Assembly: GCF_000297055.2 (NCBI RefSeq)
Contig: NC_022357.1
Location: 186,001-250,000, forward strand
DNA from: Sulfuricella denitrificans skB26
GTDB taxonomy: Bacteria > Pseudomonadota > Gammaproteobacteria > Burkholderiales > Sulfuricellaceae
DNA length: 64,000 nucleotides
Direction of reading: 5' to 3'
In this document: positions 27,053 through 37,202 of the stretch, in pieces
Numbering within the stretch: the stretch's first letter is position 1
Layout of the letters: each line of letters begins with the position of its first letter
The notes under the pieces: model-generated
What the model saw: the letters and a program-made list of their open reading frames with translations, nothing else
Database searches by the model: none
Told to the model about the DNA's origin: nothing
Program-made: the position numbers and the translations under genes

Positions 27053-29083
27053 TTAAATCCCGCTCATGCCGTTATGCCTTAACAGCGCATCGATACTCGG
27101 CTCACGGCCGCGGAATGCGGTGAATGATTCCAGTGCCGAGCGGCTACCGCCGACGCCGAGGATTTCGCTCCAGAAACGGTGGCCGGCCTCTGGACTGAGC
27201 ACGCCGCTTTCCTCGAACAGGCTGTAAGCGTCCGCCGACAGCACTTCAGCCCACTTGTAGCTGTAATACCCCGCCCCGTAGCCGCCGGCGAAAATGTGCG
27301 AGAAATTGTTGGGAAAGCGATTGTAGTCGGGAGGGAACATCACCGCGACGCGGCGGCGGATTTCGTCCAGTAACTGCAAAGCCGTCGTGCCGCTATCCGG
27401 GTCAAAATCGTAGTGCAGATGCATGTCGAATAGAGAGAACTCAATCTGGCGTACCGTCTGCATGCCGCTCTGGAAATTCTTGGCGTCTATCATCTTGTCG
27501 AACAGCGCACGCGGTAAAACTTCACCCGTATCCACATGCTTCGCCATGTGGCGCACCACCTCCCATTCCCAGCAGAAGTTTTCCATGAACTGGCTGGGCA
27601 GTTCCACCGCATCCCACTCCACCCCGCTGATGCCGGACACGCCCAGATCCTCGATACGGGTGAGCAGGTGGTGCAGGCCGTGACCGAACTCATGAAACAG
27701 GGTGATCACTTCGTCGTGGGTGAACAGTGCCGGCTTGCGGCCGACCGGCGCGGAAAAATTGCAATTCAGGTAGGCCACCGGCACCTGAACCGCGCCGTCA
27801 CGAATCCTGCGGGTGATGGCATCGTCCATCCAGGCACCGCCGCGCTTGTGGTCGCGGGCGTAAAGGTCGAGGTAGAACTGGCCGACCGGCTCGCCCTTGC
27901 TGTCGCTCAGGGTGTAGAAGCGCACATCGCCGTGCCACACCGGCGCCGGAGTTGGCTCGATGCTCAGGCCGTAAAGTGTTTCCACCACCTTGAACATGCC
28001 GGGCAGCACGACGGTTTCCGGAAAATACTGCTTCACCTCGTTATCGGAGAAGGCATAGCGCTTGAGGCGCAATTTTTCCGCCGCATAGGACACATCCCAC
28101 GCTGCCAGATCAGCCAGACTCAGTTCGTCTCGGGCGAATTCCGTCAGTTCCCTGAAATCCTTCTCGGCATAAGGTTTTGCCCGTTTCGCCAGATCGTCGA
28201 GAAAATCCAGTACCTGTTGCGGTGATTGCGCCATCTTGGTAGACAGTGAAACGTCGGCGTAATGATCGAAACCGAGCAGTTGCGCCGCCTCCCGGCGCAG
28301 CCTGAGGATATCTGCGACCAGTCCGGTGTTGTCCCAGTCGGCCTTGCCGAACTCGGAAGCGCGCGTCACGTAGGCGCGATAGATCTGCTCACGCAGGCTA
28401 CGGTTTTCCGCGTACTGCATCACCGGCATATAGGAGGGTGCATGCAGGGTAAATTTCCAGCCTGGTTTGCCGTCCTTCTGCGCCGCTTCGCGAGCCGCCT
28501 GCAAGGCATCTTCGGGAATGCCCGCCAGCTCGGATTCGTTTTCAACGAACAGGCCGAAATCATTGGTCGCATCGAGCAGGTTTTCCTCGAACCGGGCCGA
28601 CAGCGCCGACAGCTCCTCCTGAATCGCCTTGAAGCGCGGCTTCTTGTCCTCGGCCAGTTCCGCGCCACCCAGGCGGAAATCGCGTACTTCGTTGTCGATA
28701 ATCTTCTTGCGCGGGGCAGACAGCGCCTCGAATTCCGGAGCACTGCGCAACGCCTTGAATTTTCCGAACAGTGCCAGGTTCTGCGACAGGTCGGCGTAGT
28801 AGGCGGTAATCTTGGGCAGATTCTCGTTGTACACCTCGCGCAGCTCCGGGCTGTTCACCACCGCATTCAGGTGGGAAACCTGGCCCCAGGCGCGGGACAG
28901 ACACTCGTTGGCGTCCTCCAGCGGTTGGATGAAACTGTTCCAGCCCGGCGCACTGGTTTCTGCCGCCAGCCTGTCCACCAAAGCGCGGTTTTCCGCTAGC
29001 AGGGAGTCCACCGCAGGCGTGACGTGTTCGGGTTTGATTTCAGGAAAACGGGGCAGGCCGGAGAAGTCGAGCAAAGGATTCAT
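27053..29083 (-). CDS. prlC: Oligopeptidase A (M3 family)
   Basis: This 676-residue zinc metallopeptidase degrades oligopeptides and cleaved signal peptides in the cytoplasm. The zinc site HEFGHGLHHLL is near residue 460, followed by the third-ligand segment SGVEWDAVELPSQFMENFCWE. Length and N-terminus (MNPLLDFSGLPRFPEIKPEHV) match OpdA/PrlC of E. coli (680 residues). It is a single gene, divergent from the carbonic anhydrase-like gene. Confidence 0.96.
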   Translation of the reverse strand: MNPLLDFSGLPRFPEIKPEHVTPAVDSLLAENRALVDRLAAETSAPGWNSFIQPLEDANECLSRAWGQVSHLNAVVNSPELREVYNENLPKITAYYADLSQNLALFGKFKALRSAPEFEALSAPRKKIIDNEVRDFRLGGAELAEDKKPRFKAIQEELSALSARFEENLLDATNDFGLFVENESELAGIPEDALQAAREAAQKDGKPGWKFTLHAPSYMPVMQYAENRSLREQIYRAYVTRASEFGKADWDNTGLVADILRLRREAAQLLGFDHYADVSLSTKMAQSPQQVLDFLDDLAKRAKPYAEKDFRELTEFARDELSLADLAAWDVSYAAEKLRLKRYAFSDNEVKQYFPETVVLPGMFKVVETLYGLSIEPTPAPVWHGDVRFYTLSDSKGEPVGQFYLDLYARDHKRGGAWMDDAITRRIRDGAVQVPVAYLNCNFSAPVGRKPALFTHDEVITLFHEFGHGLHHLLTRIEDLGVSGISGVEWDAVELPSQFMENFCWEWEVVRHMAKHVDTGEVLPRALFDKMIDAKNFQSGMQTVRQIEFSLFDMHLHYDFDPDSGTTALQLLDEIRRRVAVMFPPDYNRFPNNFSHIFAGGYGAGYYSYKWAEVLSADAYSLFEESGVLSPEAGHRFWSEILGVGGSRSALESFTAFRGREPSIDALLRHNGMSGI

Positions 29084-29157
29084 GGGTAAGGTCTCTGGTT
29101 AGGCGAAACGGGAACGGATTATACTATGGGCATCTACCCCCATATTGGCCCGGGATC

Positions 29158-29709
29158 ATGCAAAATCAAGTCAGTTCCAACATTGCGCCCTATCAGGGCC
29201 GCGCCCCAAACATCGCGGCCACGGCCTGGGTCCACCCCAGCGCCCAAATTATCGGCGACGTGGACATCGGCGAACGCGCTTCGGTGTGGTGCAATACCGT
29301 AGTGCGCGGCGACGTGAATTTCATCCGCATCGGCAACGAAACCAACATCCAGGATCTGTGCACCCTGCACGTCAGCCACATTCGCGCGGACAGCCCTGGT
29401 AGCGGCGCAGCGCTGATCATCGGCGAGCGGGTGACCGTAGGCCATAATGTCATCCTGCATGGCTGCGAGATTGGCGACGAATGCCTGATCGGCATGGGCT
29501 CGATTGTGATGGACAAAGTCGTCCTGCAGCCGCGGGTGCTGCTTGGCGCGGGCAGCCTGGTGCCGGAAGGCAAGGTGCTGGAAAGCGGTTATTTGTATCT
29601 GGGCCGGCCAGCCAAGCAGCTGCGCCTGCTGACCGAGGAAGAGCTGGCCCACTTCGCTTATTCGGCCGCCCACTACGTCAGGTTGGCGAACAATCACCGC
29701 CAGGGCTGA
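29158..29709 (+). CDS. Gamma-carbonic anhydrase family protein
   Basis: This 183-residue left-handed beta-helix protein of the YrdA/PaaY type has hexapeptide repeats through about residues 20-130. The zinc ligands of the family are present: LHVSHI and VGHNVILHGCEIG supply the histidines. The loop that carries the proton-shuttle glutamate in archaeal Cam is missing, as in most YrdA proteins, so carbonic anhydrase activity is not certain. The gene lies 34 bases before pgm on the same strand. A start 12 codons further in is possible, but the context favours this one. Confidence 0.9.
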   Translation: MQNQVSSNIAPYQGRAPNIAATAWVHPSAQIIGDVDIGERASVWCNTVVRGDVNFIRIGNETNIQDLCTLHVSHIRADSPGSGAALIIGERVTVGHNVILHGCEIGDECLIGMGSIVMDKVVLQPRVLLGAGSLVPEGKVLESGYLYLGRPAKQLRLLTEEELAHFAYSAAHYVRLANNHRQG

Positions 29710-29734
29710 CCCCTGAATTTAGCTCGAACTATAA

Positions 29735-31375
<1,641 letters not shown>

Positions 31376-31428
31376 GCTGCCTTGTGCTCCCCGTCTCTTA
31401 TGGGAGAGGGGTAGTACCGGGTTGATTA

Positions 31429-31457
31429 TTGCGCAAAAGCGATGTATTGTTTACTAT
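31429..31457 (+). promoter_or_regulatory. Candidate sigma-70 promoter of the tumE-like operon
   Basis: TTGCGC (31429-31434) and TACTAT (31452-31457) are separated by exactly 17 bases, matching four of six bases at each box. The expected transcript start is 31464-31465, which coincides with the ATG used for the toxin gene, so its mRNA would be leaderless. Confidence 0.5.
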
Positions 31458-31464
31458 GCAATAT

Positions 31465-31755
31465 ATGAAGGCCAAGCTTTATTTACGGCAGAAGAAGACG
31501 ATAGGCGGGATCACCGTTGAAATGGTGATATGGCAATTGCCCGCGGCAACACCAGACCGACCACACGGCTTCAAGTACCGCCTTTACTGTGGTCGCGACA
31601 AAGAATGCTTGGTACGTTACGACAACGAAACGGGAAAGGGCGATCACATTCATTATGGCAATGTGGAGCGAACCTATCGATTCGTGTCGGCGGATCAACT
31701 AATTTCTGATTTTGAGGCCGATGTCATGCGCCTGCTAGGAGGCAAAAATGTCTAA
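31465..31755 (+). CDS. TumE-like toxin (DUF6516)
   Basis: This small basic protein of 96 residues has the TumE/DUF6516 pattern: KAKLYLRQKKT at the start, VEMVIWQLP, then RYDNETGKGDHIHYGN and a closing YRFVSADQLISDFEADVMRLL. The DNxxGKGDHxH block is the likely active centre, but its chemistry is not known to me. The gene overlaps the downstream HTH gene by 8 bases, the usual toxin-antitoxin arrangement. An ATG three codons upstream (31456) lies inside the predicted -10 box and neither start has a Shine-Dalgarno site, so 31465 is preferred. Lower GC than the neighbours suggests acquisition. Confidence 0.78.
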   Translation: MKAKLYLRQKKTIGGITVEMVIWQLPAATPDRPHGFKYRLYCGRDKECLVRYDNETGKGDHIHYGNVERTYRFVSADQLISDFEADVMRLLGGKNV

Positions 31756-32113
31756 AGCGATTATTGGAACGGAATCCCTGCAAACCATGTTTAAGCGTGC
31801 CCATGAAGTGGCGCGCAAAATCGATGGCGGTGAGCCGCTACCAGAAGCCGACTATCATCTGAATTTTGAGAGCGCAACTCGGCTTTTTTCCGAGCTAACC
31901 CCGCGCCGCATGGAGTTATTGGAGGAGTTGAAGCGTAGTGGGCCAAGATCGATTTATGCCTTGGCTAAAGGGTTGCACAGGAACTATAGCAATGTTCACA
32001 GTGACGTGAGAATACTTGTGGATCACGGGCTACTTGAAAAAGATGAAAAAGGCCGTGTATTTATGCCCTGGGACGAAATCCAAATTAATGTTTCGTTTGC
32101 CAAGGCGGCTTAG
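31748..32113 (+). CDS. Antitoxin-like winged-helix protein
   Basis: This 121-residue protein has a MarR/HVO_A0114-like winged helix at about residues 52-110: LTPRRMELLEELKRSGPRSIYALAKGLHRNYSNVHSDVRILVDHGLLEKDEKGRV. Proteins of this type accompany TumE-like toxins as antitoxins and repressors. A strong GGAGG site 5 bases before the ATG lies inside the toxin gene. Its good ribosome-binding site beside a toxin lacking one would favour antitoxin excess. Confidence 0.8.
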   Translation: MSKAIIGTESLQTMFKRAHEVARKIDGGEPLPEADYHLNFESATRLFSELTPRRMELLEELKRSGPRSIYALAKGLHRNYSNVHSDVRILVDHGLLEKDEKGRVFMPWDEIQINVSFAKAA

Positions 32114-32233
32114 CGGAGTAACTAGTTCGCCGGGCAGCCCCGGTATCTAACATCCGCGTGAAGCGGGTACAAAACCCATTGCTGTTTGTAACAACCAGAA
32201 TAAATACTTAGTGGTCCAATTGTCATAAAAACG
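32114..32233. other. AT-rich gap between antitoxin gene and cassette
   Basis: This 120-base gap has no gene. It starts GC-rich (CGCCGGGCAGCCCCGG), contains ATCTAAC at 32145-32151, and is then AT-rich up to the left cassette boundary. The absence of a matching inner pair argues against a second full attC site here. Confidence 0.4.
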
Positions 32234-32780
32234 TTAGCGCACAATAAAAATGAATGCAGTATTCAGACAATTCATAGAATCTTTGGAGCCTTCGTTCCAG
32301 CGGCTTATGAGAATGGATCCTGTAACTGTGGCAACTTTGCCAAGAGAAACTCCATTATCCGGCATCTATCTGTTCTCGGAAAATGAGCGGCACCTCTATG
32401 TCGGCCGCACAAACACAATAAAAAAACGTCTCCAAAATCATTGTCGCCCAAGCTCAGGTCATAACTCTGCAACCTTTGCATTTAGGCTGGCACGGCAAAT
32501 TACGGGCCACACAATCGCGACGTACACTGAGCACGGGTCACGCTCTTTCCTGGAAAAGCATCCTGATTTTTCTCATGTGTTTCTTCAACAAAAAGAAAGG
32601 GTGCGAAATATGGATGTTCGTTATGTTTTTGAGCCAGATCCAATGCGTCAGGCGCTTCTGGAAATGTATGTATCAGTCAGCTTGGGCACCCCACATAATG
32701 ACTTCGATAACCATTAATGCTCTAACAATGTCTTCCAGAGGACGCAGTTGCTACCGCGCCTGCTCCGCTGAAGGCTAGCG
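32234..32780 (+). mobile_element. Solitary integron-like gene cassette
   Basis: The 547-bp unit starts TTAGCGC after a G (32233) and ends at G 32780 before TT, the strand-exchange form of integron cassettes. It holds one gene that begins 16 bases from the left boundary and an attC-like site at the 3' end. In circular form its outer arms would be GCTCTAAC and GTTAGCGC, which pair at 7 of 8 positions. In the linear copy the right arm is completed by the neighbouring GTTATGCC, a poorer match, as expected after insertion. No integrase or attI is visible, so it may sit at a secondary G/TT target. Confidence 0.65.
32250..32717 (+). CDS. GIY-YIG nuclease-domain protein
   Basis: This 155-residue protein has a GIY-YIG domain at about residues 36-125. 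GIYLFSENERHLYVGRTNTIKKRLQNH contains the GIY and YVG (YIG-equivalent) strands and the conserved arginine. The C-terminal glutamate expected in the metal site may be in RQALLEMYVSV. Such domains cut DNA in repair, restriction or mobile elements; the role here is unknown. It is the only gene of the cassette. Codon use is AT-rich compared with the flanking pgm and pyr genes. No clear ribosome-binding site precedes the ATG, which is common in cassettes. Confidence 0.82.
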   Translation: MNAVFRQFIESLEPSFQRLMRMDPVTVATLPRETPLSGIYLFSENERHLYVGRTNTIKKRLQNHCRPSSGHNSATFAFRLARQITGHTIATYTEHGSRSFLEKHPDFSHVFLQQKERVRNMDVRYVFEPDPMRQALLEMYVSVSLGTPHNDFDNH

Positions 32781-32787
32781 TTATGCC
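32719..32787 (+). repeat. attC-like recombination site
   Basis: GCTCTAAC (32719-32726) and GCGTTATGCC (32778-32787) form the outer arms. Inside them CTTCCAG (32732-32738) pairs with CTGAAG (32768-32773), leaving one unpaired C, the bulged base typical of integron sites. The general plan (AAC-AAT, then a GACG step, then the right arm) resembles the aadA attC. The right arm includes the pyrX stop codon. Confidence 0.65.
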
Positions 32788-34061
32788 GAAGCCTCATAAA
32801 CCACATGCCCCTCCACCAACGTATATCTAACCTTCCCCTGTAACTCCATCCCCAAAAACGGCGTATTCCTGCCCTGGCTCTTGAGCGAACGCGGCTCAAC
32901 TTGCCAGTATTTTTCAGGATCGAAGATACACACATCAGCAGACTGTCCGGCACCCAGGTGGCCATTGTTCAAAGCCAGTATCCGAGATGGTTCGGCGCTG
33001 ATTTTGGCGATCGCGGCGGACAAGGATATCCCCATCTCATTCGCCCATTTCAGCGTCAGCGGCAGTAACAGTTCCAGTCCGGTGGCGCCGGGTTCGGCTT
33101 CGGCGAAGGGCAGCAGTTTGGCGTCGTCGTCCACCGGGGCGTGGTCGGAGCACAGGGCATCGACCGTGCCGTCGGCGAGCGCCTCGCGCAGGGCGTCGCG
33201 GTCGCGCTGGCTTCTGAGCGGGGGAATCAGGTGGCAGTTAGCGTCGAAGAAGCCGATGTCCATTTCACTGAGATGGGCGTGATGGATGGCAACGTCGCAG
33301 GTCACCGGCAAACCTTCCGCTTTGGCCGCGCGGATCAGGGCTACGCCTTCGCGGCTGGAGAGGCGGCAGATGTGGATCCGAGCGCCGGTTTCGCGGGCCA
33401 GAGTGAGGATGCTGGCGAGAGCAATGGTTTCGGCGCAGGAAGGAATCGACGCCAGGCCGAGTCGGGTAGCCACTTCACCATCATGAGCGACGCCGTCGCG
33501 GGCGAGAAAAGCATCCTGTGGGCGCAGCCAGACGGTGAAACCGAAAGTGGCCGCATACTGCATGGCGTGCAACAACACGTTGGTGTCAGCGAGCGGCACG
33601 TCGGCGTGAGAGAAGGCAATGCAGCCGGCATCGTGCAGTTCAGCCATTTCGGTCAGGCGCTCACCGCCCAGCTTCTGGGTGAGTGCGCCGAGCGGATAAA
33701 CCCGCGCCTGGTTCAGGCTCTTGGCGCGGTGCTTGAGCATTTCCACCAGGCCGGGTTCGTCCAGCGGCGGGTCGGTGTCGGGCGGGCAGACCAGGCTGGT
33801 GACGCCGCCCGCCACTGCTGCCAGCATCTCGGATTCGAGCGTGGCCTTGTATTCCAGACCCGGCTCGCGCAACCGGGCAGACAGGTCGACCAGGCCGGGA
33901 CAGACCACCAGGCCGGCAGCGTCTATCGTGCGGTTGGCATTAAAGCGCTCGGGCATGGCGCCGACAGCAACTATCTTGCCGGCAGCGATGAACACGTCCT
34001 GCTGTGCGTCGATATTGTTATTCGGGTCGATCAGTCGGCCGTTCTTGATGTGAATTTTCAT
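32781..34061 (-). CDS. pyrX: Non-catalytic dihydroorotase-like subunit of aspartate transcarbamoylase
   Basis: This 426-residue protein has the dihydroorotase fold, but metal-binding residues are lost. The HxH after the first strand is SAR ([11 protein letters not shown]), and the active-site DHAPH is DHAPV. The neighbouring LREP and a [10 protein letters not shown] stretch remain. This is the pattern of PyrC'/PyrX of Pseudomonas, an inactive partner that stabilises the PyrB complex. The 4-base overlap with pyrB supports equal synthesis. An active dihydroorotase gene is therefore expected elsewhere. Its stop codon TAA is part of the right boundary of the cassette. Confidence 0.88.
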   Translation of the reverse strand: MKIHIKNGRLIDPNNNIDAQQDVFIAAGKIVAVGAMPERFNANRTIDAAGLVVCPGLVDLSARLREPGLEYKATLESEMLAAVAGGVTSLVCPPDTDPPLDEPGLVEMLKHRAKSLNQARVYPLGALTQKLGGERLTEMAELHDAGCIAFSHADVPLADTNVLLHAMQYAATFGFTVWLRPQDAFLARDGVAHDGEVATRLGLASIPSCAETIALASILTLARETGARIHICRLSSREGVALIRAAKAEGLPVTCDVAIHHAHLSEMDIGFFDANCHLIPPLRSQRDRDALREALADGTVDALCSDHAPVDDDAKLLPFAEAEPGATGLELLLPLTLKWANEMGISLSAAIAKISAEPSRILALNNGHLGAGQSADVCIFDPEKYWQVEPRSLKSQGRNTPFLGMELQGKVRYTLVEGHVVYEASA

Positions 34062-35026
34062 TGCTTGCTCCCCGCCCCGCTACCCATCAGTATGCTCATC
34101 ACCGCCATCCGCACCGCGATGCCGAACGTCACCTGTGACAGGATCACCGACTGCACGCCGTCGGCGACGGAGGATTCGATTTCCACGCCGCGATTCATCG
34201 GGCCGGGATGCATGACGATCGCGTCCGGTCGCGCCAGCGCCAGCTTCTCGGTGGTCAGACCGTAATATTTGAAGTACTCCTGGGCGGAGGGTAGCAATGC
34301 GCCGCGCATGCGCTCGTTCTGCAGGCGCAGCATGATGATCACGTCGACATCCTTCAGCCCTTTCGCCATGTCGTGATAGATCTGCACCCCCATGCGCTCG
34401 GCACAGGCTGGGATCAGGGTCTTGGGCGCGATCACGCGCACTTCCGGCACGCCCAGCGTGGTCAGCGCATGGATCTGCGAACGCGCCACGCGCGAGTGCA
34501 GCATGTCGCCGACGATAGCCACGCGCAGGCTGGTCAGATCCTGCTTGTAATGGCGGATGGTGAACATGTCCAGCAGCCCCTGAGTGGGGTGGGCGTGGCG
34601 CCCGTCGCCGGCATTGACGACGTGGATATGCGGTGCGACGTGCCGCGCGATCAGGTGCGGTGCACCGGACTGGGAATGGCGCACGATAAACATGTCGGCC
34701 TGCATCGCCGCCAGGTTGTCGACCGTGTCGAGCAGAGTTTCGCCCTTGCTGGTGCTGGATGCGCCGACGTTCAAATTGATCACGTCGGCAGACAGCTTTT
34801 TGGCGGCGATTTCGAAGGTGGTGCGGGTGCGCGTGCTGGGCTCGAAGAACAGGTTGAAGATCGCCTTGCCCTGCAGCAGCGGCACCTTCTTCACCTCGCG
34901 CTCGGCGACGTTGAGGAAAGACGAAGCGGTGTCGAGAATGTGGCGCAAGGTCGCCGCAGGCAAGCCTTCGATGGTGAGCAGGTGCTGCAGCTCGCCGTTC
35001 CTGTTGAGTTGGGGGTTATTTTTCAT
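34058..35026 (-). CDS. pyrB: Aspartate carbamoyltransferase catalytic subunit
   Basis: This 322-residue enzyme joins carbamoyl phosphate and aspartate, the first committed step of pyrimidine synthesis. The carbamoyl-phosphate loop is [13 protein letters not shown], with SSTSKGET (catalytic Ser-Lys from the neighbouring subunit), HPTQGLLDM and [11 protein letters not shown]. No PyrI gene is nearby; the PyrX partner replaces it. ATG at 35026 follows the ruvX stop by one base. An ATG at 35038, overlapping ruvX, is an alternative that adds four residues. Confidence 0.96.
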   Translation of the reverse strand: MKNNPQLNRNGELQHLLTIEGLPAATLRHILDTASSFLNVAEREVKKVPLLQGKAIFNLFFEPSTRTRTTFEIAAKKLSADVINLNVGASSTSKGETLLDTVDNLAAMQADMFIVRHSQSGAPHLIARHVAPHIHVVNAGDGRHAHPTQGLLDMFTIRHYKQDLTSLRVAIVGDMLHSRVARSQIHALTTLGVPEVRVIAPKTLIPACAERMGVQIYHDMAKGLKDVDVIIMLRLQNERMRGALLPSAQEYFKYYGLTTEKLALARPDAIVMHPGPMNRGVEIESSVADGVQSVILSQVTFGIAVRMAVMSILMGSGAGSKQ

Positions 35027-35027
35027 G

Positions 35028-35522
35028 TTATTGACCATCCAGATAAGACTGCAATATCCGCTGCGCTGCGACTTGGTCCAGCACCGCTTTCTGCTTCCGC
35101 CCGCGCACTCCGGCTTCGTTCAGATCCTCGCTCGCCGCAGTCGAGCTGTGACGCTCGTCCACCAGTGCCACTTTGAGACCGAAACGGCCTTCCAGCTGGT
35201 GTGCGAAGCGCCGGCAGCGCGCGCTCATTTCGTGCTCTTCGCCGTCCGCGTGGGCGGGTAACCCAACCACCACCAGCGCCGGCTGCCATTCCTTGAGCAA
35301 CGCCTCGATAGCACCGAAGCGCTGGTCGTTGCTTTCCCCCAGTACCGTCGTCAAGGGATGCGCCAGCCCAAGCTCCAGCTCGCCCACTGCTACGCCGATG
35401 CGCTTGATGCCGAAATCGAAACCCAACACCGTGCCGCGTTGCGGCGGGTGAGGGGTGAAGGGTGAGGGGTGAGGAGGTAAAATCTCCTCGCCGCTCGATA
35501 ACCGCTTTTCCTCACTCCTCAC
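35028..35522 (-). CDS. ruvX: Holliday junction resolvase-like protein YqgF, unusual N-terminus
   Basis: This RNase H-fold protein acts in 16S rRNA 5'-end processing and has been proposed as a resolvase. Family motifs are [14 protein letters not shown] (first catalytic Asp), [12 protein letters not shown], and [13 protein letters not shown] with the later acidic residues. Homology begins only near the codons for GTVLGFDFG (about 35436). No ATG or good ribosome site is found there. The frame extends upstream to a GTG at 35522 through a long inverted repeat, giving about 29 extra residues rich in Pro and His. The real start is therefore uncertain: that GTG, or a GTG/TTG next to the family start. 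Confidence 0.85.
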   Translation of the reverse strand: MRSEEKRLSSGEEILPPHPSPFTPHPPQRGTVLGFDFGIKRIGVAVGELELGLAHPLTTVLGESNDQRFGAIEALLKEWQPALVVVGLPAHADGEEHEMSARCRRFAHQLEGRFGLKVALVDERHSSTAASEDLNEAGVRGRKQKAVLDQVAAQRILQSYLDGQ

Positions 35523-35536
35523 CCTTCACCCCTCAC
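35448..35536. repeat. Long imperfect inverted repeat at the ruvX 5' end
   Basis: The arm GTGAGGGGTGAAGGGTGAGG plus seven more bases (35448-35474) is matched by its reverse complement at 35510-35536 with one mismatch in 27, around a 35-base spacer. Each arm is itself built of GTGAGG/GTGAAGG units. The right arm ends 5 bases before the yqgE stop codon. Confidence 0.9.
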
Positions 35537-35541
35537 GGAAT

Positions 35542-36102
35542 TCAAGCATGCCCCGCCTCATCGGCCAGGCTGGCGAGATCGACGCCGAGCAGTTGCATTG
35601 CGGCAGGCAGGCGCTGCTCCCAGGGTAGGTCGAAAATGATCGCCGCCGAAGCCGGCACGGTGAGCCAGGCATTTTGCGCCAGCTCCTGTTCCAGTTGCCC
35701 CGCCGCCCAGCCGGCATAGCCCAATGACGTCAGCAGCTTGTACGGGCCTTGTCCGCGACCGACCGCTTCCAGAATGTCTTTCGAAGTGGTCAGGGCGACA
35801 TTCTCGTTCACCGCCATGGTCGACAGCCACTCTCCGACCGGCTGGTGCAGGACGAAGCCGCGGTCCATCTGCACCGGGCCGCCGAAATGCACCAGTTCCT
35901 CGGCATGCTCTTCCGATTCAAGTTCGATGCCGATCTGGTCAAGCAGCATCTTCATGGTCATTTCGATAGGCTTGTTGATCACGACACCCAGCGCACCCTG
36001 ATCGGTGTGCTCACAGACATAGGTCAGGGATTTGGCGAAATAGGGATCGGTCATGGCGGGCATGGCGATCAGGAAATGGTCGGTCAGATTGACGGTTTTC
36101 AT
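35542..36102 (-). CDS. yqgE: YqgE/AlgH family protein (DUF179)
   Basis: This 186-residue cytoplasmic protein has the YqgE hallmarks: [27 protein letters not shown] at the start, [24 protein letters not shown] and [14 protein letters not shown]. The fold is known but the biochemical role is not. It leads the yqgE-ruvX-pyrB-pyrX run, an order common in betaproteobacteria, where pyrR is often inserted after ruvX; pyrR is absent here. Confidence 0.95.
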   Translation of the reverse strand: MKTVNLTDHFLIAMPAMTDPYFAKSLTYVCEHTDQGALGVVINKPIEMTMKMLLDQIGIELESEEHAEELVHFGGPVQMDRGFVLHQPVGEWLSTMAVNENVALTTSKDILEAVGRGQGPYKLLTSLGYAGWAAGQLEQELAQNAWLTVPASAAIIFDLPWEQRLPAAMQLLGVDLASLADEAGHA

Positions 36103-36187
36103 GCTGCAATTATCCTACAAAAAACCATTAGCCACAGAGAACTATAGAGAAAAGCCGTGTAGGCGGGTAGGCCACACGGAAATAACT

Positions 36188-36256
36188 CCCTCTCCCCAAC
36201 CCTCTCCCGCAAGCGGGAAAGGGAGCGAACGTAAAGGGCACTTGTTTCGATTGGCC
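36188..36256 (-). repeat. Dispersed palindromic repeat, copy 3
   Basis: This copy lies in the gap between yqgE and the TonB gene and carries the core CTCTCCCGCAAGCGGGA plus the full AAGGGC.CTTGTTTCGATTGGC arm. It ends one base before the last codon of the TonB gene. Confidence 0.85.
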
Positions 36257-37168
36257 CTAATCGGCAAAGGCTCCAGCAGTATCCAGCTGGTCGGCGCGGG
36301 TAAAGGTCCAGGTACGTACAATGCCGAGAATATCGGTGTCCTTGCGAATGTCCTCGGGGAAGGCCGCATAGGGCGCCGCCAGTTTGACAATGCGGATAGC
36401 CGCCTCATCCAGCACCTTATGGCCAGAGGAACGCCTCACCTCGACGCGCTCGACGCTGCCATCGGCCTTGATGTTGACGATGAGTTGCAGGCTGCCATAA
36501 ATTTTTTGTCGCTTCGCTTCTTCAGGGTAATTCAGGTTGCCGACTTTTTCCACCTTGATCCGCCAATCTTCGGCGTAGCGTGCGAAGCGGTATTCCTGGG
36601 TGCGCGCACCGACGAAGTTGCGCTTGGGTTTTTTCTGGTAGGCGTCCCAATCCCGCGAAATCTGCGCTTCCAGGCGAGCGGCCTCAAGACTGCGCATCAT
36701 CAGATCGGAGCCCGGCTTTTCTGTAGGCTCTTCGGATGGCTTGCTCTTGGCCGGAATCGGCTCGACGGTTTGCGTCGATTTGACCTGGGTCATCAGGAGT
36801 CGGGCCTGCTGTTCCAATTGGCTGACTTGCTGCTGCTTCTGCGCGGCTTCCGACTCCTGCTGGGGCCGATCCAGCACTGGCAGCGGGCTTTTGGCCCGGC
36901 GTTCGGCATCGGTGTTGCCGCCGCCGTCGAGATTGGCCTGCGCCAGGGCATCGGCCTTGACCGGCCGGGAGGAGGATTTACTGTTGACCAGCACGACCTC
37001 GAGTGAGGTGGCGATGCCCGATTTTTTCGTCTCAGGCGCCTTGAAGTTCAAGCCGAACAACACCAGCAAATGCAGGGTGATGGAGATCAGCAGCACCAGT
37101 CCGAGGCGATCGGACTGGTTCAGCCGCGCGTAGCGGCCCAGAGAAATGGGAGCACGATGATTGTTCAA
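36257..37168 (-). CDS. TonB-like energy transducer
   Basis: This 303-residue protein has a cytoplasmic start, one N-terminal membrane helix (about residues 22-42, LGLVLLISITLHLLVLFGLNF), and a long charged, glutamine-rich periplasmic linker with coiled coil (about 95-130). The C-terminal TonB domain follows (about 205-300, VGNLNYPEEAKRQKIYGSLQLIVNIKADGSVERVEV). The domain begins with the usual YPExA motif. No exbB or exbD lies nearby. Position after the RNB gene, with a 34-base gap, suggests the same operon. Confidence 0.88.
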   Translation of the reverse strand: MNNHRAPISLGRYARLNQSDRLGLVLLISITLHLLVLFGLNFKAPETKKSGIATSLEVVLVNSKSSSRPVKADALAQANLDGGGNTDAERRAKSPLPVLDRPQQESEAAQKQQQVSQLEQQARLLMTQVKSTQTVEPIPAKSKPSEEPTEKPGSDLMMRSLEAARLEAQISRDWDAYQKKPKRNFVGARTQEYRFARYAEDWRIKVEKVGNLNYPEEAKRQKIYGSLQLIVNIKADGSVERVEVRRSSGHKVLDEAAIRIVKLAAPYAAFPEDIRKDTDILGIVRTWTFTRADQLDTAGAFAD

Positions 37169-37202
37169 GGCGCAGCCAGTTTAGCAGAAATAATCTGCCT
37201 GA

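Noticed and set aside
31384-31413. Seventh copy of the dispersed repeat after pgm
   Set aside because: Only the GGGAGAGGGG part is similar; the AACAAGCGCCCTT arm is missing.
32143-32233. A second attC site (ATCTAAC to GTTAG) that would make the toxin-antitoxin pair a cassette too
   Set aside because: The outer ends could pair, but no inner L-type pair is found, and no matching left boundary occurs before the toxin gene.
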